Shown: positions 22,373 to 32,721, counted from the stretch's first letter. The stretch is DNA of 64,000 nt from CAYZXL01 sp964482435 (GCA_964482435.1 CAYZXL010000011.1:1-64000); one strand, 5' to 3'. A program made the numbers and translations. Notes: generated by a model not told the origin, from the sequence alone.

Positions 22373-25300
22373 ATGCTCCCGGAATTTCAAAATCCACCGA
22401 AACAGTTTCGTCCTTCTCCTTTCTGGTCATGGAACGACGACCTGAAGGACGAAGAGCTTATCCGCCAGGTCAGAGATTTCAAGGAGAAAGGCTTTGGCGG
22501 ATATTTCATGCACTCGCGCGGGGGCTTGCGGACGAAATACCTCGGCAAGGATTGGATGAAGCGAATAGCCGCGTGCCTAAAGGAAGGCAAAAAGCTCGAC
22601 ATGGAATCCTGGCTTTACGACGAGGACAGGTGGCCCTCCGGCGCCGCCGGCGGACTGGTCACAAAGGGACGCGATGAATTCACAAGCAGGGGTTTGGTTC
22701 TCGTCCGCCCGCCTTCCGAAGACAAAGACTATCTCGCTGTCTTCGACCTCGACGAGAAATCCGGCACCTATCGCATGATTGACCCCAAGGCGGAAGCGAA
22801 GAACGAGAAAATCGCATTCGAAATCGTGCTAGCGCCCAGGACTAACTGGTTCAACGGCGAATCCTACGCCGACCTCCTCAATCCCGAAGCCGTGCGTGCC
22901 TTTTTGAACATTACCTACGAAGCATACGCGGAAGAGTTCTCAGCCGACTTCGGCGAGTTCATGCCCGGCATTTTCACGGACGAGCCGCATATTCGCTGCG
23001 GTGACCTCCCCTGGACCGAGAAATTCCCGTGGTATTTCGAGAGCCTAAATGGTTACGACGTCATCTCCCATCTTCCTGACCTATTCTTCGACCTTGAGAG
23101 CTCGCCGAAGACCCGCTACGACTTCTGGCGTACTGCGACAAAGATGTTCGTCGAGACTTTTTCAAAAGCCCTCTACGATTGGTGCGAAGCACATCACGCA
23201 GCGCTCACCGGACATTATCTCCGCGAAGACAACCTCCTTTCGCAGATGCTTCATGCCGGCGCCGTCATGCCGCATTACGAATTTCAGCACTGCCCGGGGA
23301 TTGACCACCTCGGCCGGAACATCAACAACGCCCTCACCCTCAAGCAGGTCTCCAGCGTCGCTCACCAGCTCGACCGCCGACGGGTCCTGTGCGAAATTTA
23401 CGGAGTCGGCGGGCACAGCATGTCCTTTGAAGACCAGAAATGGATTGCGGACTTTCATTTCGCCCTCGGCATCAACTTCATTTGCCAGCACCTCGTCTTG
23501 TACTCGATGAAAGGCGAACGAAAGCGCGATTATCCCCCGACTATCAGCTACCACCAACCTTACTGGGAATATTACCGCTACATGAACGACTACCTGGCAA
23601 GGTGCTGTTACGCGATTTCCGTCGGGAAATCTGCGGCGGACATCCTTCTGCTTCATCCCATGCCGACGGCCTGGGCCGTCTGGCGAAAAGGGAACGACGA
23701 CCTCGTCAACGGCTACAACCAGCGGTTCGTAAACCTGCTGACCTTGCTTCTCGAGAGTCACAGGAGCTTCGATCTGGGTGACGAGCTAATCATCGAAAGG
23801 CATGCCGTCGTCAAGGGCAGGACCTTTCAGGTCGGTCAAATGAAATACGGGGTTGTGGTCGTGCCACCGAGCAGAAACTGGGGACGTGCCGTCCTCGATT
23901 TACTGAGGCGCTTCCACGGTCCCATCGTTTTTATCGGCGAAATCCCGACGATGGTGGATGGAGAAAGGTCCTCGGACTGGAAAGGCGTCCTGGAAAAGGA
24001 CAATGCCTTTTCGCCGGAGGAAGACCGCGACAAAATCGCTTCGTTCCTCGACGAGCTAATCCCGCGCGACATTTCCATCATAGACGAAACCGGACAAGAG
24101 ATACGCGACATTCTCGCTTATCACCGCATCTCCGACGGGGGTCACCTCTACTTTCTTGCCAACACCAGCCGCACCAAGCACCACGCCGCAACGGTCCGCT
24201 TTGCAGCCCACGGAAAAGTGAACGAATGGAATCCATCCGACGGGATCGTCCGCGAATGCGAGTCAACCCTTTCAGGCAGGACCGTCGCAGTAAAGCTCGA
24301 TTTTCCGCCCGCCGGTTCGAGAATCCTGACTGTAGAGCCGGTCTGCCGCGGTCAAAAGCCCCCGAAGCTGGAGGAACTCGAGCGTTTTCCCATCAAAGGG
24401 CTGTGGTGCTTCCGCAGAACGCATCCGAACTCGGTCACCCTCGACTTCTGCCGCCTCTCGGTCAACAGCGCCCCGTTTGGCGAGTTCCAGCCGGTCTGGA
24501 AGGCGCGCAGAGAGATTGAGAAATTCTTCGGCCTGGACAAATATCAGGGAATTCAGCCATGGGTCCTCGGTGACAGGAAAATCAAACTGGGCAAGGAAAA
24601 CTCCGTAAAGTTGCAGTTCGAATTTGAGGTCGAGAGCAGGCCCTTGACAATCCACATTGTCCTTGAGGAAGGCTTTAAGTTCGACGTGAAAGTCAACGGA
24701 ATTCAAGTCGAGACGTCAACCGCAGAATGGCACTGGGACCGCCGGTTCTCCAGGGTCAATATCTTCGACCGTGTGCTTGAGGGGACAAACACAGTCGAGC
24801 TCGAATGCGCCTACCAGTGGGACACCGAAATTGAAGAAATCTACCTCGTAGGCGAGTTCGGTGTCCTGGCACGAGGCAACCAGCGCTTCACCATCGTAAA
24901 AGAACCGGCCATGCTCGAGCGGGGCGACTGGACAACGCAGGGTTACCCCTTCTACAGCGGCAACATTATTTACCGAGCACAAATGGAAGTCGCCAAACGG
25001 AAAGACCGGACCTATTTCCTCGACCTGTCCAATGTGGAATGCTCTGTCTGCCGGGTGGCCGTCAATGGCCACGAAGTGGGTCTCGCCGGGTGGCATCCCT
25101 GGCGTCTTGACGTCACTCGATTCCTAAAGACTGGCGACAATTGCGTCGAGGTCGAAGTTGTCAGCACCCTCCGCAACACCATGGGCCCGCTTCATCACAA
25201 AGCAAAAGACGCTCTCCCCTGGGTCGGCCCGGAACAGTTCGTGGACCAAGCAAACTGGACCGACGAGTATCATTTCGTCCCATACGGCATCTTCGGTGAC

Positions 25301-25411
25301 CTGGAGCTTGTCGTCTGCCGCGAAGCAGAATCCCCTCGGAATCTGGAGAAGGGCCACAGCGGCCGACAGGAAAGCTTGACGCGCAGACCGCCGCCTAAAC
25401 AAATCCGTTGA
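22373..25411 (+). CDS. GH106-like glycoside hydrolase (alpha-L-rhamnosidase-type)
   Basis: A 1012-residue protein with a TIM-barrel-like N-terminal half (EKGFGGYFMHSRGGL, FTDEPHI, TGHYLREDN, FQHCPGIDHLGR) typical of GH106 alpha-L-rhamnosidases and related uncharacterised glycosidases. A middle region (~440-660) with VVVPPSRNW and DGGHLYFLANTS follows, then beta-sandwich domains (~690-990), including VEVEVVSTLRNTMGP, as used for sugar binding in this family. No signal peptide is visible from the chosen start, so it may be cytoplasmic. The ATG at 22373 has GAGGT four bases upstream; the frame is open another 135 codons upstream but that part is unconserved. The exact sugar specificity is unknown. 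Substrate may be a rhamnose-containing glycan. Confidence 0.78.
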   Translation: MLPEFQNPPKQFRPSPFWSWNDDLKDEELIRQVRDFKEKGFGGYFMHSRGGLRTKYLGKDWMKRIAACLKEGKKLDMESWLYDEDRWPSGAAGGLVTKGRDEFTSRGLVLVRPPSEDKDYLAVFDLDEKSGTYRMIDPKAEAKNEKIAFEIVLAPRTNWFNGESYADLLNPEAVRAFLNITYEAYAEEFSADFGEFMPGIFTDEPHIRCGDLPWTEKFPWYFESLNGYDVISHLPDLFFDLESSPKTRYDFWRTATKMFVETFSKALYDWCEAHHAALTGHYLREDNLLSQMLHAGAVMPHYEFQHCPGIDHLGRNINNALTLKQVSSVAHQLDRRRVLCEIYGVGGHSMSFEDQKWIADFHFALGINFICQHLVLYSMKGERKRDYPPTISYHQPYWEYYRYMNDYLARCCYAISVGKSAADILLLHPMPTAWAVWRKGNDDLVNGYNQRFVNLLTLLLESHRSFDLGDELIIERHAVVKGRTFQVGQMKYGVVVVPPSRNWGRAVLDLLRRFHGPIVFIGEIPTMVDGERSSDWKGVLEKDNAFSPEEDRDKIASFLDELIPRDISIIDETGQEIRDILAYHRISDGGHLYFLANTSRTKHHAATVRFAAHGKVNEWNPSDGIVRECESTLSGRTVAVKLDFPPAGSRILTVEPVCRGQKPPKLEELERFPIKGLWCFRRTHPNSVTLDFCRLSVNSAPFGEFQPVWKARREIEKFFGLDKYQGIQPWVLGDRKIKLGKENSVKLQFEFEVESRPLTIHIVLEEGFKFDVKVNGIQVETSTAEWHWDRRFSRVNIFDRVLEGTNTVELECAYQWDTEIEEIYLVGEFGVLARGNQRFTIVKEPAMLERGDWTTQGYPFYSGNIIYRAQMEVAKRKDRTYFLDLSNVECSVCRVAVNGHEVGLAGWHPWRLDVTRFLKTGDNCVEVEVVSTLRNTMGPLHHKAKDALPWVGPEQFVDQANWTDEYHFVPYGIFGDLELVVCREAESPRNLEKGHSGRQESLTRRPPPKQIR

Positions 25412-25575
25412 CCGAGCCTCGCTCTGGCGTATAGGATTCGACGACGAACCGATGGCTCGCCTGCCCCGGCCGACGAGAAACAGGATTTTTCGATGCAAAC
25501 TTGAGCTCGCAGAGACGAGTGCTGCCCGCTCTTGCGGCGGTGGCATTTTTGTCCAGCGAACACAGGGTTTTTGCC

Positions 25576-26955
25576 GTGCAAATTGACCTGAAAACCATAG
25601 AGGCGCTCCGACAGATCGTAGGAAAAGCGCGGTGCCTAACAGACCTTGAGGACAGACTTGTCCATTCCTACGACGCCACCAGGCAAAGCGTCCTTCCCGA
25701 TCTCGTTGTCAAGCCCGGTTCTGTGGACGAGGTCTCACGCATAATGAAAGTGGCTCACGAACGAGGAATACCCGCGTATGCTCGCGGCGCGGCAAGCGGA
25801 TTGACCGGCGGGGCCGTCCCCGTCAAGGGCGGAATCGTCGTCAATTTCTCGGATATGAAAAGAATCATCCAGATTGACCCGAAAAACTCCATCGCTACCG
25901 TGGAGCCGGGCGTTGTCCTCGAGGATTTCCAGAAGGAGGTCGAAAGGCTCGGTTTGTTCTATCCGCCCGACCCAGCGAGCAGCAGCTTTGCCACTATTGG
26001 CGGAACGGTCGCCGAGTGCGCCGGGGGGCTTCGATGCGTCAAGTACGGCGTGACGAGAGATTACGTTCTCGGGCTTGAGGTGGTCCTGGCGAACGGCGAC
26101 GTGATTCATACCGGGTCCCGCACGGTCAAGAACGTAACCGGCTACGATCTCACCCGTCTTCTCGTCGGGTCGGAGGGCACGCTGGGTCTTTTTACCAGAA
26201 TCATACTCCGGCTAATCCCGCTGCCAGAGTGCGTCGTAACAGCGATTGCTTTGTTCGAGCGCCTTGCGAGTGCAGCCGAAGCCGCTTCCGCGATGATGGC
26301 TGCGCGCATCCTACCGCGCGCCCTCGAAATCATTGACAGAACCTGCTACCGAACCGTCCAGAAATTCCATGGAGCGGGCTTCTCGGAGAGGACCGACGCG
26401 CTTCTCCTTATTGAGACCGATGGGACCGTCGAAAGCGCTAAGGCTGAGATGTCCAAGGCCGTTTCCATTTGCAGGGAGCATGGCGCCTACGACATCGCCC
26501 AGACCGACGACGAGAAAGAGAGAGAGTCGCTGTGGCGATTGCGCGAAAATATCTCCCCGGCTCTCTACTCAATCTGCCAGAAGAAGATTAACGAGGACGT
26601 GTGCGTCCCCCGCAGGGAGCTTCCGCGAATGTTCGCCCGCATCGAGGAGATAGGCAAAAGGCACGGTCTCACCATCGCCAACTTCGGCCACGCCGGCGAC
26701 GGAAACATCCACGTAAACATTCTTCTTGAGAAGGACACCCAGGAATCGGTTGAAAAGGCTGAGCGCGCGGTGGAGGAGATTTTCTGCGCGGCATTGCAAG
26801 CAGGAGGAACCCTCTCCGGCGAGCACGGCATCGGCAACACGAAATCGAAGTTCCTCTCGATGGAAATCCAGCCCCGCGAGATGTCCCTGATGCGAGAACT
26901 CAAGCGCCTCTTCGACCCGAAAAACATCCTCAACCCCGGCAAAATCTTCGTCTGA
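25576..26955 (+). CDS. FAD-linked oxidase, GlcD/D-lactate dehydrogenase family
   Basis: A 459-residue flavoprotein with a PCMH-type FAD-binding domain (about 35-215; ARGAASGLTGGAVPVKGGIV, DPASSSFATIGGTVAECAGG, GSEGTLG) and a C-terminal cap (NFGHAGDGNIHVNI, SGEHGIGNTKSKF, FDPKNILNPGKIF). The family oxidises D-2-hydroxy acids such as glycolate or D-lactate. Subunits GlcE and GlcF are not adjacent, so it may act as a single-chain D-2-hydroxyacid dehydrogenase. The GTG at 25576 is preferred; a TTG at 25501 would add an unconserved leader. A T-rich tract (27060-27070) beyond the gene follows a weak inverted repeat and may mark the end of the transcript. Confidence 0.88.
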   Translation: MQIDLKTIEALRQIVGKARCLTDLEDRLVHSYDATRQSVLPDLVVKPGSVDEVSRIMKVAHERGIPAYARGAASGLTGGAVPVKGGIVVNFSDMKRIIQIDPKNSIATVEPGVVLEDFQKEVERLGLFYPPDPASSSFATIGGTVAECAGGLRCVKYGVTRDYVLGLEVVLANGDVIHTGSRTVKNVTGYDLTRLLVGSEGTLGLFTRIILRLIPLPECVVTAIALFERLASAAEAASAMMAARILPRALEIIDRTCYRTVQKFHGAGFSERTDALLLIETDGTVESAKAEMSKAVSICREHGAYDIAQTDDEKERESLWRLRENISPALYSICQKKINEDVCVPRRELPRMFARIEEIGKRHGLTIANFGHAGDGNIHVNILLEKDTQESVEKAERAVEEIFCAALQAGGTLSGEHGIGNTKSKFLSMEIQPREMSLMRELKRLFDPKNILNPGKIFV

Positions 26956-27110
26956 GATCCATGACCGGTGGGACTTGCTCTTGAGGGCCGCGGCTGCGGA
27001 CCGCACGTTCGCGGAGCGAAGACACGAGACCTCGCCATGCAGGATTGGGCGTTTAGCGGGTTTTTTCTTTTGCCGCGCCGCGGACGCCACCCCACAAGAT
27101 GATGACCCGC

Positions 27111-29300
27111 TCAAATCAGTTGCTTCATCCGTCGAAAAAACCACTCCAGCGCGCACACCCCCACAAAAGCGACAAACGGATACGGCGACTCCCAGATGCT
27201 TCTCTCCTTTTCCGTAGCCCGTCGGACGACGGCAAGAGGCCGAAGCGACCCGAGGAGCTCTTTCTTTTGCGTTGTGTCGAAGTATTTCCCTCCGCTTGCC
27301 AGGGCGATTTTCTTCAGAAGCGAGTCGTTCAGCTCGACGCGGGTGGTCTCGGCGAGCGGGTTGCCAACCGTGAACAACAGCACCCGCTCGTCATTCTTAT
27401 GCCTGACCTGAAGCCGATACTCTCCGATTTCCTCGGCATACATCTTGCCGAAGTATCGCCCGGTCTGGCCCGCCGGCTCCGCTAACTGCACCTTCTTTGC
27501 AGGCTGCCCCTCGCGTCCGCAGGATATGTCAATCTCCGACATCGGCACGTTGCTCTGGACCTCAATCGCAACCGGTTCCCCGACGTCGTAGTAATCCTTG
27601 TCCGTGAAAACGATAATGGGAAACGCCTTATCCTCCTCCGCGATCTGGTACCCTGACGCCCACCGAACCGCCTGCTGCCAGAAGCGACCGTATGCCGGCC
27701 CGTAACCCGACCCCTCCAGCGCCAGACACCACTCCCACGTGCTGTCCGAAGCAAAAAGCAAAACTCTTCCTTTCCCATACTGCTGGACGAGGATGGCGTC
27801 CTGCGACCCTGCCGTCGCCAGTGCCACCGCCCCGGGCTTCTTCCGTCCCAGAACGGACAGGCCCTTGAGACGCGAAAGCTGACTGTCCTTGTCGAGGAGT
27901 CCCTCCAGCCCATTCATAATAGGGTGGCTCTTTCCCTGCACGGTCACTCGAACATACGAGGGCCCTGCGACCCTTCCCTGAGCAACTGCCGCCGGAAGAA
28001 CCTTCTCGATCTCCGTTGCTGTCAGGCTTGGCAAATCGCCCGAACCGAGAATCACCAACCCCTTCCCGTTGTCAACGAACCTGACAATATCGGCAAGGTT
28101 CGTACTCGAAAGCAGCTCCGTCCCGCCCGACCCCAAAATGAGCACGTCGAATTTCATAAGCCTTTCCAGGTTGGCGGGAAAACTTTTCAGCGAGGGAACG
28201 TCCTCGATCTGCCCCTGCACGTAGAAGGAGTCCGGGGCCGTCCGAACTATGGAAAGAAGCTGAATGTCGGGCGAAGTCTCAAGCGCCCGGCGAACATACT
28301 TGAACTCCCATCTCGGCCTCCCCTCAAAGTAAAGCACCTTCACCCCCGGACTGATGACGTTCACCGTGAAAAACCGGCTGTTGTTCGTGACCATGACCTC
28401 GCTCGTCAGGGGGACCGCAGTCAGGTTGAAGCGGCGCAGGCCTGTCTCTTTCGGTGTGAAATCCACGGAGACGTGCTGGACGGCGCTGGACGTGTCCAGC
28501 GCAACTGCCTGTTCCGAAACAACCGAATCGCCTTCCCTGATCTCAAACTTGACCTGCGGTGACGGAAGGTTCGCCTTTCCAACCGAAACGTCGAGGGCAT
28601 ATTTGGTGTGCTGCATCATGATTCGCTTGGACACGATACCGCTCACCTCCATGTCCGGCTGCGAAGAGCGCCCCGTCTCTCTTTTCCCGATTCCAACGCA
28701 GAAAACCGGCAACGGCACTTTCTCCTCCAGCAACTCCTCGTCCCTTCGCACGTTGTTTTGTCCGTCGGAAAGCGCCACCACACCGGACGCTGCCTTCCCC
28801 TGCCCGAAAGCCGTCGCAAACTTCAAGGCTTCCAGAAAGTCCGTGCACTCGCTTGGCTGCCTCAGCGGTGCCTTCCGGGTAAGCCGCTTGACTCCTTTCC
28901 CAAATTCGTAGCAATGAATCTCGAAGTCCTCGCCCAGAGCTTCGTCCAGCCCGTCCTCCCCGAAAAGAACGTCGCGGGCTATCTGCACGCGCTTCATGCC
29001 GCCCGCAGAATCCGTCGTCTGCATGCTTCGTGAATTGTCCAGCAGGAACACCAGCGCGCCCTTCCTGCGTTTCGCGGAGGTCGCCACGACAGGATTCAGT
29101 ATAGAAGCAAGCAGGAAGACCACGGCAATCCCCCGTAGCATCAGCAGAAAATAAAACCATCCGCGCCGAAGATGATCCTTGTTTTTCCGATACGAGAGAA
29201 ACGCAAAGGTGAGCAGGAGAAGGAGCAGACCAAGAACGATCGTCAGGCCCACCGCAAACGCCACCTTAAAAGGCATCTCTGTGAAAAGCCGAAATTCCAC
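27111..29300 (-). CDS. Membrane VWA-domain protein with glutamine-amidotransferase-like region
   Basis: A 729-residue protein. Two N-terminal transmembrane helices (about 12-35 and 48-70) precede a VWA-like domain with a MIDAS motif DNSRS (about 87-91) and ALSDGQNN. After a beta-sandwich region comes a class I glutamine-amidotransferase-like fold (~315-535; VLYFEGRPRWEFKYVRRAL, GLVILGSGDLPS, VLLFASDSTWEW). A final helix (PFVAFVGVCALEWFF) ends the protein. This arrangement is common in operons of DUF58 and BatA-like proteins for envelope or oxidative stress. The GTG at 29300 has AGAGGT six bases upstream. It is the third gene of the group DUF58 - BatA/VWA - this gene, 100 bp after the second. 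Confidence 0.85.
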   Translation of the reverse strand: MEFRLFTEMPFKVAFAVGLTIVLGLLLLLLTFAFLSYRKNKDHLRRGWFYFLLMLRGIAVVFLLASILNPVVATSAKRRKGALVFLLDNSRSMQTTDSAGGMKRVQIARDVLFGEDGLDEALGEDFEIHCYEFGKGVKRLTRKAPLRQPSECTDFLEALKFATAFGQGKAASGVVALSDGQNNVRRDEELLEEKVPLPVFCVGIGKRETGRSSQPDMEVSGIVSKRIMMQHTKYALDVSVGKANLPSPQVKFEIREGDSVVSEQAVALDTSSAVQHVSVDFTPKETGLRRFNLTAVPLTSEVMVTNNSRFFTVNVISPGVKVLYFEGRPRWEFKYVRRALETSPDIQLLSIVRTAPDSFYVQGQIEDVPSLKSFPANLERLMKFDVLILGSGGTELLSSTNLADIVRFVDNGKGLVILGSGDLPSLTATEIEKVLPAAVAQGRVAGPSYVRVTVQGKSHPIMNGLEGLLDKDSQLSRLKGLSVLGRKKPGAVALATAGSQDAILVQQYGKGRVLLFASDSTWEWCLALEGSGYGPAYGRFWQQAVRWASGYQIAEEDKAFPIIVFTDKDYYDVGEPVAIEVQSNVPMSEIDISCGREGQPAKKVQLAEPAGQTGRYFGKMYAEEIGEYRLQVRHKNDERVLLFTVGNPLAETTRVELNDSLLKKIALASGGKYFDTTQKKELLGSLRPLAVVRRATEKERSIWESPYPFVAFVGVCALEWFFRRMKQLI

Positions 29301-29400
29301 TTTTGACCTCTTCGCCTCTCAGCGTTGCTTTACCTGTCATCCGAATGGAAAGGGCTTCGGAGGCACCCGACGCTCGCCGCCTCTGTGGTCCATTTCCGTC

Positions 29401-31410
29401 TCACACCTTCTGCCCGATTTTGTTTGCCAGATAGAGCTCCATGAGAAATGCAGCAACCGCCGCGTAAAGAAAATAGCTCTTCAGGGCTGTCCCGGTGATT
29501 ATTGCCTGAAGCTTCGCCTTCAAATCCTCGTCGGAGCGTACGCGCTCCCATCGCCTGAACGGCAGGATTTTGTCAATGTCCGCATCCGACTTCATCGGCG
29601 TCAAGTCGCCTTCCTCCGCGCTGACGTTGACCGGGAACTTTTCCACGACCGAATCAGCCCCGGCTCCCTTGACTCTCGCCTCGTAAACTCCGGGAACCTC
29701 CAGCCTGTAAAACCTGCTCGGCAGCCCAAACTCGACCGTCTCTCCCGTCGGCGTCGTCACCGACCCCCAATCCGGCTTGACTATCAACATCTCCCCGACG
29801 CCATACTCCGCCGTTGCTCCTCTTCCCACCAGCCCGAAGACCAAATTGTAAATCAGCGGAAGCGACGCGTGCCGGAATGGCAGGTTTGTGTAATCTACGT
29901 GGAAGCCAGTGGCGAAAAGCACGATCTTCCCACTTCCCTCCCTCTTCTCGACGAGAAAAGGCTTCCCATCCTGAAAAAGCGAAATGGCTGTTGCCTGCGG
30001 CTCACCAGAAACCGACAGCGGAATTCTCCTGTAGAAATCAACATCGAGAAACAGACTCTCCAGCCCGAATCCCTCTTCGCCGACCTTGAACGTCCCCTCC
30101 TCAACCTCAGCCTTCTCGACAACGCTCCCGAAAAGTGAGCGCAACGTCTCAAGCGAAAAGCCCGCCTTCAAGAAGAAAACCGCACGCCCGCCCGAGCTCA
30201 CGTAGGTCTTCAGCGCTGACATCTCCCCTTCTCTCAGCTTCGGTAACTCGGGAAAAATCACAACCCGATATTTGCCCAGCGTTTCCCCCGAAATCACGAA
30301 GAACTCCTCGACAGAGAACGGATACTTCTGTCCGGCTGGGTCTATCAGCCTGCTCAGGAAAAATACCTCGTCGAAATCGGGTGGTGCGATGCGCACCTGA
30401 TTAAAGATACCAAGCGGGATTCCCTCTTTCACCTCCAGGCAGTAGTACCTCTTGTTATCCGTCGGCAGGTCGTCCTTCTCGACGAGAAAATATCCCGAAT
30501 GCCACCCATCTTCGGCGGGCTGGAACCTGACTTCCTTCTCGACGGTGGACTCGCCCCCGAGCGAAATCCCGGTCTCGGCGATGGCCCCTCCCTGGTCGGT
30601 GTACATCCCGATGCGTCCATCGAACGGACGCGACGAGAAGTTCCTCACCTCGACGCGAAAGGTAAACGTCTTCCCCAATCGCTTCTCCGGCGCGGACAAA
30701 ACCTCGATCTTCGTTATTGCGACGTTGAGCGGATTCGATTCCTCCGCAACGTCTATCAGCACGACGGGGATGTCCTCAGTCTTTTCTCTGTTAGCGACTG
30801 CCTCCCAATCTCTCTTCTGAAGATCGCTGATCAAGAAAATTCCCCTGTTCTTCGTGTCAGACGCTCGCAGAATCGCCCTCGCTTGACCAAATGCCTCGTC
30901 GAGATTCGAGGAAGCGTACCCGCATGACAGCGAGTCCAGCCACCGACTCATCCCCAGCCGGTCGCTTGAAAGAATCCCCTTCCTGAACCCCCCTTCCGGC
31001 CCTTTGGAAGTCAAAATCAGCGCCGCCTTATCTCCGCGGTCGAGGCCCGCGATGAGAAGACGCGCCTTCTCCTTCGCCACGTCAAACCTCCGACGCGCGT
31101 TCGTCGCGTTCATGCTGAACGAATCGTCGAGAAGAATCACAGCGGCTTTGCCCCCGGCGCCAAACAGGTTCGTCTTCAGAACCGGCTGCGATAGAAATAG
31201 CGCGAACATCACCAGCACGAGCATCCGAAGAATCATCACCAGGATTTCCTCGAGCCTCTTCCTCCGAACGATCTCCCGGTCAATCTCCCTCAGAAACAGA
31301 ATCGAAGGAAAGAGCACGACCTTCGCCTTCTTCTTGAAAATGAGGTGAATCAGCAGCGGCAGTGCAAACGCCGAAACGCCGATGAGAAAAAGTGGATTGA
31401 GAAACGTCAT
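29401..31410 (-). CDS. BatA-like membrane protein with VWA domain
   Basis: A 669-residue protein. The N-terminus (FLNPLFLIGVSAFALPLLIHL, then FPSILFLREI) is the BatA/aerotolerance membrane domain, with a second helix at about 58-78. A VWA domain follows with a MIDAS motif DDSFS (about 95-99). The middle and C-terminal parts include a CARDB-like region, a glutamine-amidotransferase-like region (~330-490) and a final helix (YFLYAAVAAFLMELYL). Such proteins are chaperone-like partners of MoxR ATPases. The ATG at 31410 starts at the family N-terminus. DUF58 lies upstream across a 411-bp gap filled by intergenic repeats. Confidence 0.85.
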   Translation of the reverse strand: MTFLNPLFLIGVSAFALPLLIHLIFKKKAKVVLFPSILFLREIDREIVRRKRLEEILVMILRMLVLVMFALFLSQPVLKTNLFGAGGKAAVILLDDSFSMNATNARRRFDVAKEKARLLIAGLDRGDKAALILTSKGPEGGFRKGILSSDRLGMSRWLDSLSCGYASSNLDEAFGQARAILRASDTKNRGIFLISDLQKRDWEAVANREKTEDIPVVLIDVAEESNPLNVAITKIEVLSAPEKRLGKTFTFRVEVRNFSSRPFDGRIGMYTDQGGAIAETGISLGGESTVEKEVRFQPAEDGWHSGYFLVEKDDLPTDNKRYYCLEVKEGIPLGIFNQVRIAPPDFDEVFFLSRLIDPAGQKYPFSVEEFFVISGETLGKYRVVIFPELPKLREGEMSALKTYVSSGGRAVFFLKAGFSLETLRSLFGSVVEKAEVEEGTFKVGEEGFGLESLFLDVDFYRRIPLSVSGEPQATAISLFQDGKPFLVEKREGSGKIVLFATGFHVDYTNLPFRHASLPLIYNLVFGLVGRGATAEYGVGEMLIVKPDWGSVTTPTGETVEFGLPSRFYRLEVPGVYEARVKGAGADSVVEKFPVNVSAEEGDLTPMKSDADIDKILPFRRWERVRSDEDLKAKLQAIITGTALKSYFLYAAVAAFLMELYLANKIGQKV

Positions 31411-31527
31411 GTTGCTCTCTGCCCGGATTTCCTGTGCCTGCGGAACTTTCGCCTACTCCAACGGGCGACGCCCGTAGCACTCAACACTCTGCCGTGAAAA
31501 CGAGCCCTACGCCGTGAGCAGGCAGGG

Positions 31528-31600
31528 CTCTCGCGAAGCCGCGAAGGACGCAAAGGAGCAGGCCCCATGAACTCCTGGCGCCTTTGCGTCTTGGCGAGAG
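31528..31600. repeat. Dispersed palindromic repeat, copy A
   Basis: An imperfect inverted repeat with outer arms CTCTCG/CGAGAG and inner arms GGACGCAAAGG/CCTTTGCGTC. A related copy with the same arms lies at 38946-39031 and a partial one near 38470-38500. Intergenic elements of this type are frequent in uncultured bacteria; no transposase is nearby. Confidence 0.75.
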
Positions 31601-31634
31601 AAAGCGGAATCGGGGTTCTGGCCTCGCAGTGACC

Positions 31635-31679
31635 CTGCGCACACTGGATTTTCACAGTCTGCGGGTGAGCGAAGCTCAT
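31635..31679 (-). repeat. 45-bp dispersed repeat, inverted copy
   Basis: The reverse complement (beginning ATGAGCTTCGCTCACCCG and ending CAGTGTGCGCAG) matches 38411-38456 at nearly all positions. In both places it lies beside the TTTGCGTC-type palindrome, so both belong to one composite element. Confidence 0.78.
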
Positions 31680-31821
31680 CAGCGACTGCCCTGAATAGCG
31701 TCACTCGGCTCTCGCTGCGGCGCTGCGAACGCCCTGACGAAGCCAATGCCAAGCATCGAAGTTGCAGCCGCGCCCGTGCCCGGCCACTCCAGCCTCCTTC
31801 GCCGACCGCCGCGGTTGGTGC

Positions 31822-32721
31822 CTATCCCAGCTTGCTCCTCTTGGCAAGGTACGACGCCAGGAGAGTGTCGTACGGTGTCTCAGTATCTATCTGAACGTAC
31901 TCGATATCGCTATCGCTGCACCTCTTCTGGTACGTCCTGATGAAGTCGTCCAGCTTCTTCTTGTACTCGCTCCGCAAATAGCGCGGATAGACCTGCACGG
32001 AATCCCGCGTCTCCATATCCCGGAAATTCACCAGTCCGTCGAACGGAAACTCAATCTCCGCATGGTCGAGGACGTGGAATACGAGAACCTCGTGCTTCCT
32101 GTGTCGAAAGTGCTGCAAAGCCCTCAGCACAATCTCGGGGTCGTCGTACAAATCCGAAAGCACCAGGATCAATCCCCGCCGCTTAATTCGAGCAGCCATC
32201 GCGTGAAACGCCGTGGCAGCGTTTGTCTTCCTCGTCGGGCGCACCTTCTCAAGCTCCACTAAGATTTGCCGGAGATGAAGAGGCGAACTCTTCGGAGGAA
32301 CGTACCGTTCGATCCCGTCGCTGAAGAGAACCAGCCCCACGCTATCCCTCTGCTTTGTCATGAGGTATGCGATCGCCCCCGCCAGATAACTCACGTACTC
32401 CAGCTTGGTAACTCCCCCGGTACCGTACCCCATCGAGGCGCTCACGTCGAGAAGAATGTAGCACCGAAGATTCGTCTCCTCCTGGTATTCCTTGACAAAA
32501 AGCTTTCTCGTCTTCGCATAAACCTTCCAGTCAATCCGCCGAACGTCGTCCCCCACCACGTACTTTCTATACTCCGCAAACTCGACGCTGAACCCCTTGT
32601 GCGGGCTTTTGTGAAGCCCCGAAATGAACCCCTCCACCAAAAACCTCGCCACAAACGTCATGTTTTTCAGCCGCTTGAGGCTTCGAGGGTCAAAGTACTT
32701 GTACGTCTCAATCCTTGGCAT
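31822..32721 (-). CDS. DUF58 domain protein (MoxR-associated)
   Basis: A 299-residue cytoplasmic protein with the DUF58 signature: GDDVRRIDWKVYAKTRKLFVKEY followed by a VWA-like fold with DVSASM (MIDAS-type). DUF58 proteins act with MoxR AAA+ ATPases and BatA-type membrane proteins in maturation or stress responses. Normally the moxR gene lies directly upstream; here the region upstream (32736-33561) instead has a phosphofructokinase fragment and a HEPN/MNT pair. The ATG at 32721 is the family start (MPRIETYKYFDPRSL), but no strong Shine-Dalgarno is seen. Confidence 0.9.
   Translation of the reverse strand: MPRIETYKYFDPRSLKRLKNMTFVARFLVEGFISGLHKSPHKGFSVEFAEYRKYVVGDDVRRIDWKVYAKTRKLFVKEYQEETNLRCYILLDVSASMGYGTGGVTKLEYVSYLAGAIAYLMTKQRDSVGLVLFSDGIERYVPPKSSPLHLRQILVELEKVRPTRKTNAATAFHAMAARIKRRGLILVLSDLYDDPEIVLRALQHFRHRKHEVLVFHVLDHAEIEFPFDGLVNFRDMETRDSVQVYPRYLRSEYKKKLDDFIRTYQKRCSDSDIEYVQIDTETPYDTLLASYLAKRSKLG

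Larger units (their letters stand above)
31411..31821. other. Repeat-filled gap inside the DUF58 operon
   Basis: A 411-bp spacer between DUF58 and the BatA-like gene. It contains a long imperfect inverted repeat (31528-31600) and a 45-bp segment (31635-31679) whose inverted copy is at 38411-38456. No gene is supported. The two flanking genes would normally be adjacent, so the spacer looks inserted. Confidence 0.7.
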